Positions 6,683 to 9,425 of a stretch of 9,425 bases of DNA are shown in pieces (position 1 is the first letter of the stretch; each line of letters begins with the position of its first letter). Made by a program: the position numbers and the translations under genes. The stretch comes from an uncultured Nitrospinaceae bacterium (GTDB taxonomy: Bacteria > Nitrospinota > Nitrospinia > Nitrospinales > VA-1). The stretch lies in NCBI GenBank assembly GCA_905182935.1, contig CAJJDL010000110.1, positions 1-9,425 of the forward strand. Direction: 5' to 3'. The notes beneath the pieces are model-generated. The model had not been told where the DNA came from. It searched no databases and worked only from the letters and a program-made list of their open reading frames with translations.

Positions 6683-9016
6683 GTGGCTATCCCTAAAGTT
6701 AAAGTGAAGGTTAAATCTAAGGCTAAATCTAAGGCTAAATCTAAGTCAACACGAATGACTGGGAATAGATCTCTTCTCATAGTTGAGTCTCCTACTAAAG
6801 TTAAAACTCTGAAGAAATTTCTTGGAAGAGATTTTGTTGTCATGGCTTCTGTCGGCCATCTTAAGGACTTACCTAAGAGTAAACTTGGAGTTGATGTAGA
6901 AAAAAATTTTACTCCTGAATATATTACCATCCGAGGTAAAGGTAAAATTCTTAGCGAATTAAAAAAAGAGGCTAAAAAATCAGACAATATTTATCTGGCT
7001 CCCGATCCCGATCGAGAAGGAGAGGCAATTGCTTATCATATTGCTAATGAAGTTGCCAATCATACAGATGCAAAAGTTTGTAGAGTTATGTTTAATGAAA
7101 TTACCAAGAAGGCAGTAACCGAGGCTATTAAGAACCCTACCGAAGTAAATATCAATCGATTTAACGCACAACAGGCAAGGCGTATTTTAGATAGGTTGGT
7201 AGGTTATAAGATTAGCCCATTGTTATGGAAAAAGGTTCAACCGGGATTAAGTGCCGGTCGGGTTCAATCTGTTGCCCTTAGAATAGTGTGTGATCGTGAA
7301 AACGAGATTAAAGCTTTTAAGTCCGAAGAATATTGGACTATTACTTTAAATTTAGAGGGGCAGGTTAAACCAAGGTTTCAAAGTAAACTTTTTAAAATTG
7401 ATGGGAATAAAGCCGAAATATCTAATCAGGCAGGTGCTGACGAAGTAGTTAAGAACTTGAGTGACACAGAATTAGTTTTAGAAGATATAGTAAAAAAAGA
7501 GAGAAAAAGAAATCCAGCTGCACCTTTTATAACCAGCACCTTACAACAGGAAGCATCTCGAAAGCTTAATTTTTCTCCAAAAAAGACTATGATGGTTGCT
7601 CAGCGTCTTTATGAGGGCCTTCCGATAGGGAGTCGAGGAACATTTGGTTTAATTACTTATATGCGTACCGATTCAACACGATTTTCTACTGAAGCAATCG
7701 GTGCAATTCGAGATTATATAGTTGATCGTTATGGTGAAAACTTTGTCCCGAAAGTACCTAACGTATATAAGAGCAAAAAGTCTGCTCAAGAGGCTCATGA
7801 AGCTATTAGGCCAACGGATATCACTGTGGTGCCATCAGAGATAAAAGAATATCTTGAGAAAGATATGTTTCGGCTGTACGAGCTGATCTGGTCTCGATCG
7901 GTTTCCTGTCAAATGGTTCCGGCGATTCTTGATACAACAACATTTGATATTCGTGCGGGACAATATCTCTTTCGAAGCAATGGTTCAATTGTTAAGTTTT
8001 CTGGGTTCATGCAAGTATATGTTGAGTCTGATGACGATGAATCTTCCGAACAAGAAAGTAAACAGGGCGATAGAATTTTACCAGCACTAAATAAAGGGGA
8101 AAAATTAAAAGTGCTTGGTGTAGACCCAGAGCAACATTTTACGCAACCACCGCCACGGTTTAGTGAAGCTATGCTGGTGAAAAAACTTGAAGAGGAGGGT
8201 GTCGGTCGACCTAGTACTTATGCTTCTATAATCAGTGTGATTAAGGATCGTGCTTATGTTGAGAGTGAAGAGCGTCGTTTGGCTCCAACAAAGTTAGGTT
8301 ATCTTGTTTCTGATCTTTTGCTTGAACATTTTTCTACCTTTATGACGACCAAGTTTACTGCGAATATGGAGAGTCAATTGGATCAAATTGAAGAAGGTAA
8401 AGTAGAATGGGTGAAAACGCTGCAAGATTTTTATACCCCCTTTAAGGTGGACTTGGATGAAGCTGAAAAACTGATAGGAGACTCAGAGGTTGAGGAAACT
8501 GATGAGGTTTGTGATAAATGTAGTCAGCCAATGATTGTTAAATGGGGAAGATTTGGAAAGTTTATGGCATGTTCTGGTTATCCAGAATGTAAAAATACTA
8601 AGCAAGTTGGCAAGGAAGATTCAGATGGTAAAGCGGTCGCAATGGATAGTGTAGCTGAAGGGTCTTGTGATAAATGCCAATCTTCTCTTATTTTCAAGGT
8701 TGGCCGTTTTGGTAAATTTATTGCGTGCACAAATTATCCTGACTGCAAATTTACTAAACCGATTGATCTCGGCATTAAATGTCCGAAGGATGCTTGCAAA
8801 GGAAAAATTGCAGGGCGCAGGTCAAAAAAAGGGCGTATGTTTTATGGGTGCACCGCTTACCCAAACTGCGATTTTGTTTCATGGGATAAACCAGTAGGTG
8901 ACCCATGCCCACTGTGCAATAGTCCTTATACGGTGGAAAAGTGGAAGAAAGATGAAGGTACCTCAATTCTTTGTCCTGAATCTGAATGCGATTATAAAAA
9001 ACCTATAGTCTCGTGA
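6683..9016 (+). CDS. topA: DNA topoisomerase I (type IA)
   Basis: TopA relaxes negative supercoils by passing DNA through a transient single-strand break held by a 5'-phosphotyrosine link. The 777-residue protein starts at a GTG with a strong Shine-Dalgarno. A basic extension (residues 5-22) made of Lys alternating with Val, Ser and Ala comes first. The Toprim domain has LLIVES with Glu35 and DPDREGE (108-114). The catalytic tyrosine is Tyr326 in TYMRTDSTR. QQARRILDRLVGY (163-175) and GLSAGRVQSVALR (188-200) are family hallmarks, and EEEGVGRPSTYASI (503-516) ends the core. Four tetracysteine zinc ribbons follow: C610/C613/C630/C636, C662/C665/C682/C688, C700/C705/C723/C729 and C742/C745/C764/C769. 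All catalytic residues are present. Its stop is 13 nt before trmFO, a gene pair common in several bacterial phyla; the frequent upstream partner dprA is absent here. Confidence 0.97.
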   Translation: MAIPKVKVKVKSKAKSKAKSKSTRMTGNRSLLIVESPTKVKTLKKFLGRDFVVMASVGHLKDLPKSKLGVDVEKNFTPEYITIRGKGKILSELKKEAKKSDNIYLAPDPDREGEAIAYHIANEVANHTDAKVCRVMFNEITKKAVTEAIKNPTEVNINRFNAQQARRILDRLVGYKISPLLWKKVQPGLSAGRVQSVALRIVCDRENEIKAFKSEEYWTITLNLEGQVKPRFQSKLFKIDGNKAEISNQAGADEVVKNLSDTELVLEDIVKKERKRNPAAPFITSTLQQEASRKLNFSPKKTMMVAQRLYEGLPIGSRGTFGLITYMRTDSTRFSTEAIGAIRDYIVDRYGENFVPKVPNVYKSKKSAQEAHEAIRPTDITVVPSEIKEYLEKDMFRLYELIWSRSVSCQMVPAILDTTTFDIRAGQYLFRSNGSIVKFSGFMQVYVESDDDESSEQESKQGDRILPALNKGEKLKVLGVDPEQHFTQPPPRFSEAMLVKKLEEEGVGRPSTYASIISVIKDRAYVESEERRLAPTKLGYLVSDLLLEHFSTFMTTKFTANMESQLDQIEEGKVEWVKTLQDFYTPFKVDLDEAEKLIGDSEVEETDEVCDKCSQPMIVKWGRFGKFMACSGYPECKNTKQVGKEDSDGKAVAMDSVAEGSCDKCQSSLIFKVGRFGKFIACTNYPDCKFTKPIDLGIKCPKDACKGKIAGRRSKKGRMFYGCTAYPNCDFVSWDKPVGDPCPLCNSPYTVEKWKKDEGTSILCPESECDYKKPIVS
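6710..6745 (+). repeat. Three tandem 12-bp repeats in the topA 5' end
   Basis: Three head-to-tail units, GTTAAATCTAAG (6710-6721) then two identical GCTAAATCTAAG copies (6722-6745), encode VKSK-AKSK-AKSK. The unit length is a multiple of three, so copy-number change by slippage would add or remove four residues without a frameshift. Confidence 0.9.
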
Positions 9017-9029
9017 TTTTTAGAAATAA

Positions 9030-9425
9030 GTGAAAGATTATCTAACTATATTAGGCGCTGGACTTGCTGGATCTGAAGCTGCCTGGCAGGCAGCCGAGCG
9101 TGGCATTTCGGTGGTTTTGTATGAAATGCGTCCTGTTAAGCCTACACCCGTTCATAAAACCGATAATTGTGCTGAATTAGTTTGTAGTAATTCACTTGGG
9201 AATAATCAATCTCCTTCTGCTCCGTATCTTCTTAAAGAAGAACTTAGAAAATTTAATTCTCTTGTTATTTCTGCGGGAGATATTAATTCTGTCCCAGCAG
9301 GTGCAGCTCTTGCCGTAGATAGAGAGTTATTCTCTAAAAAGATCACCGAAGAACTTTCTAAACATCCTAATATTACTTTGGTTCGGGAAGAAGTTACAGA
9401 AATTCCCTCTGAAGGACCAGTTATT
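9030..9425 (+). CDS. trmFO: Folate/FAD-dependent tRNA uridine-54 C5-methyltransferase (3' partial)
   Basis: TrmFO makes ribothymidine at position 54 of the tRNA T-loop using methylene-tetrahydrofolate and FADH2, in contrast to SAM-dependent TrmA. Only the first 132 codons are in the window; the frame is open at the right edge. The N-terminus KDYLTILGAGLAGSEAAWQ carries the FAD-binding GxGxxG (Gly9, Gly11, Gly14). YEMRP (31-35) and AELVCSNSLG (48-57) are family signatures; Cys52 matches the conserved cysteine of this motif, implicated in the catalytic cycle of characterised TrmFO. VPAGAALAVDRELFS follows near 90-104. The GTG at 9030 is chosen because it lies just ahead of the conserved N-terminus; no strong Shine-Dalgarno is seen. 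It follows topA by 13 nt and is likely read from the same transcript. Confidence 0.93.
   Translation, partial: MKDYLTILGAGLAGSEAAWQAAERGISVVLYEMRPVKPTPVHKTDNCAELVCSNSLGNNQSPSAPYLLKEELRKFNSLVISAGDINSVPAGAALAVDRELFSKKITEELSKHPNITLVREEVTEIPSEGPVI

Noticed and set aside
6667..6987. Antisense open frame opposite the start of topA.
   Set aside because: Its DLDLALDLALDL-type repeat is simply the reverse reading of the lysine-rich topA repeat.

Overview
The window comes from an AT-rich Gram-negative bacterial chromosome. It carries six protein genes, all on the + strand, and one strong candidate for an unannotated structured RNA. The Gram-negative call rests on a TolC-like exported protein and an MdlAB-type exporter. 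The folate-dependent trmFO directly behind topA, and the TolC-like hairpins, recall deltaproteobacterial-type lineages (Desulfobacterota, Myxococcota, SAR324, Bdellovibrionota). That placement is a weak inference from memory of family sequences, not a measurement. No transposase, integrase, tRNA, rRNA operon or CRISPR array was seen.

Layout. Positions 1-2836 hold the two halves of a heterodimeric ABC exporter (MdlA-like, 5'-truncated by the window edge, and MdlB-like), joined by an ATGA stop/start overlap. The degenerate ATP-site residues are divided between them as in known asymmetric exporters. Positions 2926-4230 encode gamma-glutamyl phosphate reductase (ProA), an extended form resembling plant and cyanobacterial enzymes. 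A multi-pass M50 site-2-type metalloprotease follows 17 nt later (4248-5123). The next 420 nt lack a protein gene. They contain a near-consensus promoter (TTGACA, 16 nt, GCTAAT), then about 120 nt whose ends pair in a 12-bp helix, with internal hairpins and a six-T tract. This looks like a self-contained small RNA at about 5369-5492.

Positions 5544-6485 encode an exported protein with both alpha-hairpin repeats of the TolC outer-membrane-factor family but apparently without the segments that form the beta-barrel. A weak terminator and a candidate promoter separate it from topA (6683-9016). TopA is a full type IA topoisomerase with four tetracysteine zinc ribbons and a lysine-rich N-terminal extension built on a 12-bp tandem repeat. 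trmFO starts 13 nt after topA and runs off the window end.

How the genes relate. mdlAB-like, proA and the protease gene run in one direction with short gaps and may be co-transcribed, although no shared pathway is evident. topA and trmFO form a second unit of housekeeping genes. The small RNA and the TolC-like gene lie between the two units, and each appears to have its own promoter elements. The RNA candidate and the barrel-less TolC-like protein are the two items most worth following up.
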